This document shows, piece after piece, positions 1 through 8,540 of a DNA stretch of 64,000 nucleotides; the first letter of the stretch is position 1, and every line of letters starts with the position of its first letter. The stretch lies in contig DCRZ01000002.1 of assembly GCA_002325375.1 (NCBI GenBank), positions 186,001-250,000 on the forward strand, in the 5' to 3' direction. The DNA is from Rhodospirillaceae bacterium UBA1479 (GTDB lineage: Bacteria; Pseudomonadota; Alphaproteobacteria; Rhodospirillales; Casp-alpha2). Both the position numbers and the translations under genes were made by a program. The notes under the pieces are model-generated. The model was not told the origin of the DNA. It saw only the letters and a list, made by a program, of their open reading frames with translations, and ran no database searches.

Positions 1-1
1 C

Positions 2-1708
2 GTTCTGATTCTGGGCTCCGGCGGGGCCGGGCTGTTCGCGGCCCTGCACGCCAAGGATCTGGCGCCGCAGTTGAAGGTGACCGTGGCGGTCAAGGGCTTG
101 CTCGGCAAGACCGGCTGCACCCGCATGGTGCAGGGCGGCTACAACGTCGCCCTGGCCCCCGGCGACAGCGCCGAACGCCATTTCATGGACACGGTCGAAG
201 GCGGCAAGTGGCTCAACAACCAGGAGCTTGCCTGGACCCTGGTGACCCAGGCCCAGGTCCGCATCCGCGAGTTGGAAAACGAGCTCGGCTGCTATTTCGA
301 CCGCAACCCGGACGGCTCCATCCACCAGAAGGCCTTCGCCGGGCAGACCTTCGACCGCACGGTCCATAAGGGTGACCTGACCGGGATCGAGATCATCAAC
401 CGCCTGATGGAACAGACCTGGGCCCGCGACGTCGACAAGCTGGAAGACCATCGCGCCATCGAGCTCATCAAGTCGGCGGACGGATCGCGCATTTCCGGCG
501 TGCTGTTCATCGACATGCGCACGGGACAGTTCCGTTTCGTGCAAGCCAAGGCCGTGCTGCTGGCGACCGGCGGCGGGCCGACCATGTACAAGTACCACAC
601 GCCGTCCGGCGACAAATCCTGCGACGGCATGGCCATGGCCATGCGTGCGGGCCTCGGCATGCGCGACATGGAAATGGTGCAGTTCCACCCCACGGGTCTG
701 ATCGCCGGGTCGGACACGCGCATGACCGGCACGATCATCGAGGAAGGCCTGCGCGGCTTCGGCGGCTACCTTCTGGGCGGCGACGAGCAGCGTTTCATGC
801 ACAAGTACGACGAGCGCAACGAACGCGCGACCCGCGACATCGTGTCCCGCGCCATGTTCACGGAAATGCGGGCCGGCAACGTCGCCGCCAACGGCGGGCT
901 CTACATCACCATGAAGCACCTCGACACGGCCCAGGTGCGCAAGAACTTCAAGGGCATGGTCGAACGCTGCGCCGATTGCGGCTTCGACCTCGCCGCCGGG
1001 CTGGTCGAGGTCGTGCCGACAGCCCATTACATGATGGGCGGGGCCGAGTTCGAGGCCGATTGCTCGACCGCCATCCCCGGCCTGTTCGCCGCCGGTGAGG
1101 ATACGGGCGGCGTGCATGGCGCCAACCGTCTGGGCGGCAACGGGGTCGCCAACTCCACCGTGTTCGGCGGCATCGCCGGCGACACCATCGCAGGCTGGAC
1201 GCCCGACCACGGCCAGTTCGCCGACCCGGACCCGGCGGCGCTGGAGGATGCGGTGATGCGCGCGGGCCGCCCCCTGACCCAACCCAAGGGCGACATCGAC
1301 GGCATCCGCAAGCGGCTTTATGACCTGATGTGGGAAGACGCCGGCATCATCCGCGATCTCGATAGCCTCAAGCGGGCCGCGGAAGGGCTCGACGTGCTTG
1401 AGCGCGACCTGGACCAGACCGGCGTCACCGGCACGGACCTGGCCTACAACCTCACCTGGCACGATTGGCTGAACCTGAAGAACCTGATCCTGGTGTCCAA
1501 GGCGATCACGGCGGCGGCCACGGCGCGGGACGACTCGCGCGGCGCCCACTACCGCGCCGATTATCCGGACGTGCGCGACGTGGAAAATTCCCGCTTCACC
1601 CGCGTGACGCTCGACGGTCACGGCCAGATCAACATGACGACCGAGCCGGTCAAGTTCACCCGCGTGAAACCGGGGGAGACATTGTTGGACGAAACGGCGG
1701 CGGAATAG
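2..1708 (+). CDS. SdhA/FrdA-like FAD-dependent oxidoreductase (5' truncated by window)
   Basis: The reading frame is open from base 2, so the true start lies outside the window. It begins inside a Rossmann FAD motif (GSGGAG, bases 14-31). Family marks of succinate dehydrogenase/fumarate reductase flavoproteins follow: an HPTGL substrate loop, TAHYMMGG, and HGANRLGGN near the FAD-binding C-terminal half. The C-terminal helical domain ends with the usual RGAHYRADYPD stretch. The place where respiratory SdhA/FrdA carries the histidine that binds FAD covalently (SHTVAAQGG-like) reads CTRMVQGG here. FAD is therefore probably not covalently bound, as in L-aspartate oxidase. No iron-sulfur or membrane-anchor subunit follows; any partner must lie upstream. 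A respiratory complex II role is doubtful; a fumarate-reductase-like or aspartate-oxidase-like role is possible. Confidence 0.85.
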   Translation, partial: VLILGSGGAGLFAALHAKDLAPQLKVTVAVKGLLGKTGCTRMVQGGYNVALAPGDSAERHFMDTVEGGKWLNNQELAWTLVTQAQVRIRELENELGCYFDRNPDGSIHQKAFAGQTFDRTVHKGDLTGIEIINRLMEQTWARDVDKLEDHRAIELIKSADGSRISGVLFIDMRTGQFRFVQAKAVLLATGGGPTMYKYHTPSGDKSCDGMAMAMRAGLGMRDMEMVQFHPTGLIAGSDTRMTGTIIEEGLRGFGGYLLGGDEQRFMHKYDERNERATRDIVSRAMFTEMRAGNVAANGGLYITMKHLDTAQVRKNFKGMVERCADCGFDLAAGLVEVVPTAHYMMGGAEFEADCSTAIPGLFAAGEDTGGVHGANRLGGNGVANSTVFGGIAGDTIAGWTPDHGQFADPDPAALEDAVMRAGRPLTQPKGDIDGIRKRLYDLMWEDAGIIRDLDSLKRAAEGLDVLERDLDQTGVTGTDLAYNLTWHDWLNLKNLILVSKAITAAATARDDSRGAHYRADYPDVRDVENSRFTRVTLDGHGQINMTTEPVKFTRVKPGETLLDETAAE

Positions 1709-1760
1709 CGTCATCATGCGGGGCCGTGACAAGGGGCCGACAAGCCCCTAGGATTCCGCC

Positions 1761-2552
1761 ATGATTCGGATTCGCACCGTTTCGGCGCTTGTCGCCGCCG
1801 TGGTCATGCTCGCCGGCTGTCTGCAGTTGACGGAAGCACGGCGCGTGACCGATCCGTCCGCCAAGGCGGCGGCGGATCCGCTCGACGTCTATACCTTCCA
1901 GATCGACAAGGCGCGGGAAACGGGCCAGTGGTCCGAAGGCGAACGCTGGATCGCCCAGGTTCCGCCCAAGCTGATCGACGATTACCGCCGCTGGTTCGAG
2001 CCGCAGGCCCAGTACTTTCCGCCGCTGTGGATTTACACTTCGGCGCGCAAGCTGGAGCAGGGCGGAAACGAGTTGAAGGCGGCCTATTGGTACATCGCCG
2101 CCCGCGAACGCCAGATCCGCCAACTGCGCCGCTGTCGCGACGACAGCGCCAAGGAACAGCTGATCTGGGCCGACGGGGCCTTCGCCGACCTGCGCCGGGA
2201 AATGGGCCGGCACGAGGAACTGACCCGCTACGCCGCCAAGCATGCCTTCACCTGGCTTGACCGGCACGCGGATACGGACGACGGCCTGCTCGAGGCCTGC
2301 CTGCGCGGCAAGGCGGGGGCGGAACGGGCCCGGGACGGAAAGCTGATTCCCGTCGAGGGCACGGGCGGCCAGGGCAAGACCTTTCGTTTGATTCCGCCGC
2401 CGGTGGAAAATCTCGCCGACTGGATCATCCCGGCGGCCGAAATTCACGACATCCGCACCTGGTCGCGCATTCTGATGAAGCAGGACGTTGCGCGGATTTT
2501 GGGCGAGCCCGAGGTCGAGCCGCCGACGCCGACGATCACGCCCCTGCGCTAG
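1761..2552 (+). CDS. Putative lipoprotein of unknown function
   Basis: A 263-residue protein with a lipoprotein signal: charged start, hydrophobic stretch, then lipobox LAGC with the lipidated cysteine at residue 20. It should be anchored in the periplasmic membrane leaflet or outer membrane. The mature part is rich in Trp, Arg and Glu, and its helical stretches near residues 90-165 loosely suggest TPR/Sel1-like packing, but I recognise no family. The start is ATG preceded by TAGGA. It lies about 50 bases after the flavoprotein gene on the same strand and could be co-transcribed with it. Confidence 0.7.
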   Translation: MIRIRTVSALVAAVVMLAGCLQLTEARRVTDPSAKAAADPLDVYTFQIDKARETGQWSEGERWIAQVPPKLIDDYRRWFEPQAQYFPPLWIYTSARKLEQGGNELKAAYWYIAARERQIRQLRRCRDDSAKEQLIWADGAFADLRREMGRHEELTRYAAKHAFTWLDRHADTDDGLLEACLRGKAGAERARDGKLIPVEGTGGQGKTFRLIPPPVENLADWIIPAAEIHDIRTWSRILMKQDVARILGEPEVEPPTPTITPLR

Positions 2553-2658
2553 GGCATGGGCGCTTCCGGGCGATTGTCCGGGAATTTATCTGCACTTTTT
2601 TATATATATTGTGATGGCGGGCACAGCCCCGCGCCCTGCAACAGGGCATGGATCAGGC

Positions 2659-3729
2659 ATGAGCAAACCCGCGTTTCCGCAAACGCCGTCGGGCGTGACC
2701 GATTGGGAAAAGGTGTTCGAGGACCCGAACGAGGGCCTGATCGCCGTGATCGCCAGCGCGCCAAACGCGACGGCGCTGAAAAGCTGCCTGGAGGCGGTGA
2801 CCCGCCAGCTGTTCACCCGCAAGGGCGACGAGTTGGAAATCACCCGGGTCGAAGGCGAGATCGAACGGATGTTCGCCAATGCGGGCGGCGCCACGCCCAC
2901 GGATGACGCCGTGGCATTGCTGCGCTCCATCAAGGACCTGCGCATCCGCAAGGCGCAGGAGTTCCTGGCGCGCAAGCACGCGGACGACGCCGACCGTCGG
3001 GCCAAGGACACCGGCAGCGGTGTGAAGCGTCTTGCCTATCTGGCGTTCAAGGACCCCAAGTACCTGATCGGCGCCACGGTCGCCATGCTGGCCCTGGCGG
3101 GCTACCTCTACATTGCCCTGAACGACCTCAGCACGGAACCGGCGGAAAACGCCGACATCCCCCCTGAACCCGAAGCCGCCGCCGCGGTCGCGGACACCCC
3201 GCCCCCGCAGGAGGGCGTCGTGGTCATTCCCCCGGTGGGTGCTCCGGTCGATACCGTTCACAAGGCCGCGGAGCCCAAGTCCGGTCCGATGTCCGGCATC
3301 GCCGCCGCTTTGCCGACGCAACGGCGGGCCGCTCCTCCGGTGGAAGACACGCCGCCGCCGACGATCCTGTTCAAGCATGTGCCCATCCCCCGGCCGTTCG
3401 TCGGCAAGCGGGGCACCGCGGCGACCGTCCTGCCCGTTGCCATCATGGCGGCCCGCGATGCGGTGGAGGACATCTGCGACATCGCGCCGGTGATCTATCA
3501 CATGGTCAACATCGCGTTGTCCGACGCGGGCCTGGCCGGATCGGACTACAGCGATTTCGATCTGGAACGGATGGCCCGGACCCTGACCGGCAAGGTCAAT
3601 CGCGAACTGGGCAAGCCTCTGGTGGAACGCATGATCCTGATTCGCGATCCCGGCCGCAATGTCTTTGCCCGCCACGATTGCGCCCAGGCGCCGAAAGCCA
3701 TGGTGCGCCGCCTTAAGCTGGACCGTTAG
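2659..3729 (+). CDS. Hypothetical single-pass membrane protein
   Basis: A 356-residue protein counted from the ATG giving MSKPAFPQ. The frame is open further upstream, but that part runs back into the 3' end of the lipoprotein gene and has no coding character. Residues 1-125 are charged and helical. One membrane segment lies at about 136-153, followed by a Pro/Ala-rich linker (165-260) and a C-terminal domain of about 90 residues with PIPRPF and conserved-looking cysteines (CDI, HDCAQ). The likely topology is a cytoplasmic N-terminus and a periplasmic C-terminal domain. I do not recognise the family. Its stop codon overlaps the stop of the convergent pta gene by 4 bases. Confidence 0.6.
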   Translation: MSKPAFPQTPSGVTDWEKVFEDPNEGLIAVIASAPNATALKSCLEAVTRQLFTRKGDELEITRVEGEIERMFANAGGATPTDDAVALLRSIKDLRIRKAQEFLARKHADDADRRAKDTGSGVKRLAYLAFKDPKYLIGATVAMLALAGYLYIALNDLSTEPAENADIPPEPEAAAAVADTPPPQEGVVVIPPVGAPVDTVHKAAEPKSGPMSGIAAALPTQRRAAPPVEDTPPPTILFKHVPIPRPFVGKRGTAATVLPVAIMAARDAVEDICDIAPVIYHMVNIALSDAGLAGSDYSDFDLERMARTLTGKVNRELGKPLVERMILIRDPGRNVFARHDCAQAPKAMVRRLKLDR

Positions 3730-4655
3730 TCCCCCCGGGCGGCCGCGATGGCGGCGATGGCGGTGGCGGCGAAGCGGGCTTCGGGCGGGTCGGCGCGCGA
3801 CGTCAGCACGATCGGCACCTTGGCGCCCAGCACGACGCCCGCGGCCAGGCCGCTCATGAAATAGACCATCATCTTGAACAGTCCGTTGCCCGTTTCGATG
3901 TTGGGCACGACCAGGATGTCGGCGTTGCCGGCGACGGGACTGTCGATGCCCTTGAACCTGGCCGCCTCGGGCGACACGGCGTTGTCGAAGGCGAAGGGGC
4001 CGTCGACGACGGCGCCGGTCACTTCGCCCGCGCGGGCGCGTTCGACAATGGCCTTGGCCGTCATGCTCGACGGCATGGCCGGCAGGGCGCTTTCCGTGCC
4101 AGACAGGATGGCGACCTTGGGCGCCGCATTGCCGAGCGCATGGGCCAGGCCGACCGCGTTGTTGACGATGTCCATCAGGGTGTTTTCGTTGGGCGCGACA
4201 TTGACGGCCCCGTCGGTGATCATCAACACGCGGTCCGATCCCGGCACGGTCATGTGGAATACATGGCTGAGGCGCCGGCCCGTGCGCAGCCCTGTTTCAC
4301 GGGCGACCACGGCGGCCATCAGGGCGTCGGTATGAACATGGCCCTTCATCAGGGCCTGAACCTCGCCGTCGCGGGCCAGGGTGACGGCCATGCGCGCGGC
4401 GGCGGCTTCGTCCTCTTCCCCGGTCTCGACGATGCGGAAACCGGATATGTCCCAGGCCATGGTCTCGGCCAGGCTTTCGATCTCATCCCGGTCACCGACC
4501 AGAACCGGCGTGATCAGGCCGGCATCCGTCGCCTGACGGGCGCTTTCCATGACCACCATGTTGTCGGCCCCGGCGATGGCCATGGGCACGCGGGGAAGGC
4601 CACGGGCGCGGTCCAGCAGGTACTGGGGAACTTCGTAGGGGGCGGTGCTCAGCAT
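3726..4655 (-). CDS. pta: Phosphate acetyltransferase (Pta/Ptb family) of sulfoacetaldehyde pathway
   Basis: A 309-residue member of the phosphate acetyl/butyryltransferase family (single catalytic domain, without the long N-terminal extension of enterobacterial Pta). Seen motifs are the MKGHVHTDAL block, the SHVF block, ITDGAVNVAPN and VVPNIETGNGLFKMM. It follows xsc on the same strand, the classical arrangement in taurine-degrading bacteria: Xsc makes acetyl phosphate and Pta converts it to acetyl-CoA. I therefore call it Pta rather than butyryltransferase; the fold alone does not decide. The ATG has no convincing Shine-Dalgarno sequence, and a strong intrinsic terminator sits just upstream (4672-4704), so expression is not simply coupled to xsc. 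Confidence 0.85.
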   Translation of the reverse strand: MLSTAPYEVPQYLLDRARGLPRVPMAIAGADNMVVMESARQATDAGLITPVLVGDRDEIESLAETMAWDISGFRIVETGEEDEAAAARMAVTLARDGEVQALMKGHVHTDALMAAVVARETGLRTGRRLSHVFHMTVPGSDRVLMITDGAVNVAPNENTLMDIVNNAVGLAHALGNAAPKVAILSGTESALPAMPSSMTAKAIVERARAGEVTGAVVDGPFAFDNAVSPEAARFKGIDSPVAGNADILVVPNIETGNGLFKMMVYFMSGLAAGVVLGAKVPIVLTSRADPPEARFAATAIAAIAAARGD

Positions 4656-4671
4656 GGTTCAGCATACACAT

Positions 4672-4704
4672 AAAAAAAGGGGCGCCCATGTAAAGAGGCG
4701 CCCG
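4672..4704 (-). terminator. Intrinsic terminator between xsc and pta
   Basis: Read on the minus strand: a GGGCGCC stem, a loop of about 9 bases, the complementary GGCGCCC(C), then seven T residues. It lies after the xsc stop and ends about 17 bases before the pta ATG. It is either an attenuating site inside the operon or the true end of the xsc transcript. Confidence 0.75.
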
Positions 4705-4771
4705 GGAGAAAAGGGGAGGGCCGGGAGACGGGCGGTGGTTGCCGCGGCCTCCCGGCCTCTTGCAAGGGCGC

Positions 4772-6553
4772 TTAGGCCCCTTTCTGCGGGCGCATGTCGC
4801 CGGGATTGATCCCCGCGACTTCCACCGGCGCCTTCATGGCGTCGCGGCGGAACGGCTCGCCCAATTCCTGGTTGAGGATGACCTCGATGAAGGTCGTTTC
4901 CTTGTTTTCCATCTGCGCCTTGACGGCGGCGTCCAGAGCCTCGGTCAGTTCCTGCATGGTCGTGACCTGCACGCCCTTGAGACCGCAGGCATCGGCGATC
5001 TTGGCGTACTGGACGTCGAGGTCCAGTTCGGTGCCGACGAAGTTGTCCTGGTACCACAGGGTCGTGTTGCGCTTTTCCGCACCCCACTGGTAGTTGCGGA
5101 AAATGACCATGGTGATGGCCGGCCATTCGTCGCGGCCGACGGCGGTCATCTCGTTGGCCGAGATGCCGAAGGCGCCGTCACCGGCGAAGCCCACGACGGG
5201 CGTGTCCGGGCAGGCGATCTTGGCGCCCATGATCGACGGGAAACCGTAACCGCAGGGGCCGAACAGGCCCGGGGCCAGGTACTTGCGCCCCTGTTCGAAG
5301 GTCGGATAGGCGTTGCCGATGGCGCAGTTGTTGCCGATGTCGGACGAGATGATGGCGTCACGCGGCAGGGCGGCCTGAATGGCCCGCCAGGCCATGCGCG
5401 GCGACATGCGCTCCGGATGCTTGTTGCGGGCGCGCTCGTTCCAGGTCGTGCCCGGATCGTCGTCTTCATGGTCCATGGACGACAGGGTCTGCAGCCAGCG
5501 CGACTTGGTGGTCGAGATCAGGTCTTCGCGATCCTTGCGGCCGGCGTCGCCGGCGGTCGGGGCCAGCCCGGCCAGGATCTGTTCGGCGACCTGCTTGGCG
5601 TCGCCCTGGATGGCGACGTCGACCTTCTTGGTCAGGCCGATGCGCTCGGCCTTGATGTCGACCTGGATGATCTTGGCGTCCTTCGGCCAGTAATCCATGC
5701 CGTAGCCGGGCAGGGTCGAGAACGGGTTCAACCGGGTGCCCAGCGCCAGCACCACGTCGGCCTTGGAGATCAACTCCATGCCGGCCTTGGAGCCGTTGTA
5801 GCCCAAGGGGCCGGCGAACAGCGGGTGCGAGCCCGGGAAGGCGTCGTTGTGCTGATAGCCGCAGCACACCGGGGCGGACAGGCGCTCGGCAAGCTGCTTG
5901 GAGGCCTCGATCCCGCCCGACAGCACCACACCGGCGCCGTTCAGGATGACCGGGAACTTGGCGGCCGACAGCATCTTGGCGGCGTCGGCGATGGCCTGCT
6001 TGCCGCCCGACGGGCGTTCCAGTTCGATGACCTGGGGCAGGTCGATGTCGATGATCTGGGTCCAGAAATCGCGCGGCACGTTGATCTGCGCCGGGCCGGA
6101 GCCGCGCCAGGCTTCGGTGATCACGCGGTTCAGGACCTCGGCGATGCGGGTCGGGTCGCGGACTTCTTCCTGGTAGCAGACCATGTCTTCGAACAGGGCC
6201 ATCTGCGGGATTTCCTGGAACCCGCCCTGGCCGATGGTCTTGTTGGCGGCCTGCGGCGTGACCAGCAGCATCGGGGTGTGGTTCCAATAGGCGGTCTTGA
6301 CCGGGGTCACGAAGTTGGTGATGCCGGGGCCGTTCTGGGCCACGCACATGGCCATCTTGCCGGAAGAGCGCGTGAAGCCGTCGGCCATCATGCCGGCGTT
6401 GCATTCATGGGCGCAGTCCCAGAAGGTGATCCCCGCCTTGGGGAACAGGTCCGAGATCGGCATCATGGCCGACCCGATGATGCCGAAGGCATGTTCGATG
6501 CCGTGCATCTGGAGGACCTTAACGAAGGCCTCTTCCGTGTTCATTTTGGTCAT
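4772..6553 (-). CDS. xsc: Sulfoacetaldehyde acetyltransferase (Xsc)
   Basis: A 593-residue thiamine-diphosphate enzyme of the acetolactate-synthase superfamily. Xsc splits sulfoacetaldehyde with phosphate into sulfite and acetyl phosphate in the cytoplasm. N-terminal Pyr domain: HECNAGMMADGFTR carries the ThDP-activating glutamate. Middle domain: PVILNGAGVV. C-terminal PP domain: GFAGDGAFG with the Mg/ThDP aspartate. The FWDCAHECNAG and GFQEIPQMALF signatures and the length fit Xsc rather than IlvB. The start at 6553 has an excellent GGGAGG ribosome site 8 bases upstream; the upstream open frame lacks coding character. Neighbours pta, tauR and tpa support the taurine pathway. No taurine importer or sulfite exporter is in the window. 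Confidence 0.95.
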   Translation of the reverse strand: MTKMNTEEAFVKVLQMHGIEHAFGIIGSAMMPISDLFPKAGITFWDCAHECNAGMMADGFTRSSGKMAMCVAQNGPGITNFVTPVKTAYWNHTPMLLVTPQAANKTIGQGGFQEIPQMALFEDMVCYQEEVRDPTRIAEVLNRVITEAWRGSGPAQINVPRDFWTQIIDIDLPQVIELERPSGGKQAIADAAKMLSAAKFPVILNGAGVVLSGGIEASKQLAERLSAPVCCGYQHNDAFPGSHPLFAGPLGYNGSKAGMELISKADVVLALGTRLNPFSTLPGYGMDYWPKDAKIIQVDIKAERIGLTKKVDVAIQGDAKQVAEQILAGLAPTAGDAGRKDREDLISTTKSRWLQTLSSMDHEDDDPGTTWNERARNKHPERMSPRMAWRAIQAALPRDAIISSDIGNNCAIGNAYPTFEQGRKYLAPGLFGPCGYGFPSIMGAKIACPDTPVVGFAGDGAFGISANEMTAVGRDEWPAITMVIFRNYQWGAEKRNTTLWYQDNFVGTELDLDVQYAKIADACGLKGVQVTTMQELTEALDAAVKAQMENKETTFIEVILNQELGEPFRRDAMKAPVEVAGINPGDMRPQKGA

Positions 6554-6855
6554 GCTTGGGATCCTCCCGTAAGCAGTTTGGCCGACCGCCGCTTGGGGCC
6601 GGCATGGAGTGTTGTTCCGTACGTTATAGCACCCTTGACGCGGTTGGCGCGCAGCGCCGGGCACGTCCATCGGCCCATATTCGGCGCGGCGGTCATCACC
6701 GCATTCCATGCTGTTGTAGGTAGGCCTTCGGAAGGCCAGAGGATAGGGCCAGATGGGGGATTTTTCACGCGCCAGAACGCCATTATAGACACTTAATTGT
6801 CCCGATTTTTTATTTTATGTCTTATTTTAGGCTGCGTCTGGTTGGCGCCCTTGGC
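6554..6855. other. Intergenic region tauR-xsc, promoter of xsc
   Basis: About 300 bases without a gene. On the minus strand a perfect -10 hexamer TATAAT occupies 6787-6782. Next to it is the dyad-like GACACTTAATTGTC (6788-6801, read on the + strand). No good -35 is present at 17 bases, which fits an activator-dependent promoter. A small hairpin (GGCCTT CGG AAGGCC, 6723-6737) lies in the predicted leader. Function of the dyad as a TauR site is inference. Confidence 0.45.
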
Positions 6856-8334
6856 TTAGAAATCCCGCTTCACGATATCGGCCAGCAGGCGGATGCCCGG
6901 CTCGATCCGTTCCGCCGCGATCGACGAAAATCCCAGACGGAAATGATTTCGCGGCGGGCTGGGTTGGGCGAAGGTGACGCGGCCCGGTTCGATGATGACG
7001 CCGTCGTCGAGCGCGCGGTCGGCCAGCTTGCCGGCGTCGAAACCGGTTGGCCCGCTGACCCAGTAACTGGTCCCGCCGAAGGTCGGCGCCTTGGACCAGC
7101 CGGGCAGGTGGTCGGCGAGGGCCCGGCCCATGATCTTCCAGCGTTCGCGGTAAGCCTTCTGCAACTTGTGGACCAGGCTGTCGTGATGGCCCAGCGCCAG
7201 GAACAGGGCCGCCGTGCGCTGGTTGTTGTTGGGCGCGTGGCGCAGCATCAGTCGGCGCAGCGCCCGGGCTTCGCGGATCAGCGGCGCCGGGCCGACCAGA
7301 TAGCCTAGGCGCAGGCCGGGAAACAGGGTCTTGGACAGCGACCCCACGTAGATCACCCGCCCGGCCGTATCCATGGATTTCAGGGCCGGCGTCGGTTCGG
7401 ACACGTAATTGGTTTCCCATTCGTAATCGTCTTCGATGATCACGAAGTCCTTTTCCCCGGCGCGGGCAAGCAGGTCCTGACGCCGGGCCTTGGGCATGGT
7501 GACCGTGGTCGGGGCCTGGTGTGACGGCGTCACGAACACGATGTCGGCGCCGTCCAACTGTTTGTCCACGGGCAGGCCGTGGGCGTCGACCGGGACCGGC
7601 AGGATGTGGTCGGTCTTCAGCCCGAAGATGTTGCGCACGTCGGGATAACCCGGATCCTCGATGGCGACGCGGGTGTCTTCGCGGACCAAAAGGGCGGCCA
7701 GGATATAGAGCGCGTTCTGCGCCCCCAACGTCACCAGGATTTCATCGTCGCGGGCCAGAATGCCCCGGCGCGGCAGCAGGCGCGTCTGGATCTGTTCCAC
7801 CAGCATGGGATCGTCGGCGGCGAGGGCGTCACCGGTCCACACATCCATGCCCTTGCGGCCCAAGGCCTGGCGCGAGCATTCCCGCCACTGCGCGATGGGA
7901 AACAGGGATTGGTCCACCTGGCCGTAAATGAAGGGGTAGGGGTAGGTCAGCCAGTTGCCCGGCTTTTCGATATTGGCCTGATCGGATGGATGGACCTGGA
8001 ACCGCGCGTCCCAATCGGGGCCGTTGCTGGGCCGCGGCTCAGGCGTGGACGGCGGGGCCGCGGGTTCGTCGGCGCGGCCTTCCATGATGTCGTCGGTGAC
8101 GTAGAAGCCGGACCGTTCGCGGGATTCCAGATAGCCGTCGTCGACCAGCCCCTGATAGGCCAAGACCACCGTATTGCGTGACACGCCCAGGCTTTTCGCC
8201 AATTTACGGGACGACGGCAGAGGGTCGCCGGCCGGCAATTGACGGCCCAGGATGGCCGAGACCAACATCTCGCGGATCTGGCCTTGGATCGAGATGTTGG
8301 GCCGCCGGTCCAGGTGAAATATGCCGTCGCGCAT
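6856..8334 (-). CDS. tauR: TauR, MocR-type (GntR/aminotransferase) regulator of taurine genes
   Basis: A 492-residue MocR-family regulator. Residues 1-80 form a GntR winged helix (PLPSSRKLAKSLGVSRNTVVLAYQGLVDDGYL). After a Pro-rich linker the rest is a fold-type I aminotransferase domain with the PLP-lysine region VGSLSKTLFPGLRLGY. In such regulators PLP or its adduct with an amine is the signal; TauR of Rhodobacter activates tpa and xsc in response to taurine. Its position between xsc and divergent tpa supports the same role. The start at 8334 (MRDGIFH) is chosen because GGAG precedes it and because the upstream frame has no homology-like content. Confidence 0.85.
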   Translation of the reverse strand: MRDGIFHLDRRPNISIQGQIREMLVSAILGRQLPAGDPLPSSRKLAKSLGVSRNTVVLAYQGLVDDGYLESRERSGFYVTDDIMEGRADEPAAPPSTPEPRPSNGPDWDARFQVHPSDQANIEKPGNWLTYPYPFIYGQVDQSLFPIAQWRECSRQALGRKGMDVWTGDALAADDPMLVEQIQTRLLPRRGILARDDEILVTLGAQNALYILAALLVREDTRVAIEDPGYPDVRNIFGLKTDHILPVPVDAHGLPVDKQLDGADIVFVTPSHQAPTTVTMPKARRQDLLARAGEKDFVIIEDDYEWETNYVSEPTPALKSMDTAGRVIYVGSLSKTLFPGLRLGYLVGPAPLIREARALRRLMLRHAPNNNQRTAALFLALGHHDSLVHKLQKAYRERWKIMGRALADHLPGWSKAPTFGGTSYWVSGPTGFDAGKLADRALDDGVIIEPGRVTFAQPSPPRNHFRLGFSSIAAERIEPGIRLLADIVKRDF

Positions 8335-8540
8335 GTTGCTCCGTTGGTCTGCATAAGTGTGAAAAGTGGTCCAGGGAATCGCCGGCGCTGGCTCTAACAT
8401 GGTGCCAGAGGCGCAGATTACGATGGCGCCAATCAACTGACAACCCCGGCGGTTCGGAGAATTCCCGAAGAATTCCGATGGGCCGCACGGCATTTCCGCC
8501 GCCAGGAACCGACCTGCGGCACCCCCGAGGAGGATCGACC
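8335..8540. promoter_or_regulatory. Divergent tauR-tpa control region
   Basis: A 206-base region between divergent starts. On the minus strand it contains CTGGACC (8378-8372), which resembles the CTGGAC core I recall for TauR of Rhodobacter capsulatus. A second perfect copy in direct repeat is not evident, so the operator assignment is tentative. The tpa ribosome site GAGGAGG is at its right end. Confidence 0.4.

Noticed and set aside
4739..6796. 685-codon open frame on the + strand opposite xsc
   Set aside because: Shadow of xsc in a high-GC genome; no ribosome site and no recognisable domain.
8335..8540. Exact TauR direct-repeat operator
   Set aside because: Only one CTGGACC match is visible; a second spaced copy could not be shown by eye, so no precise site was called.
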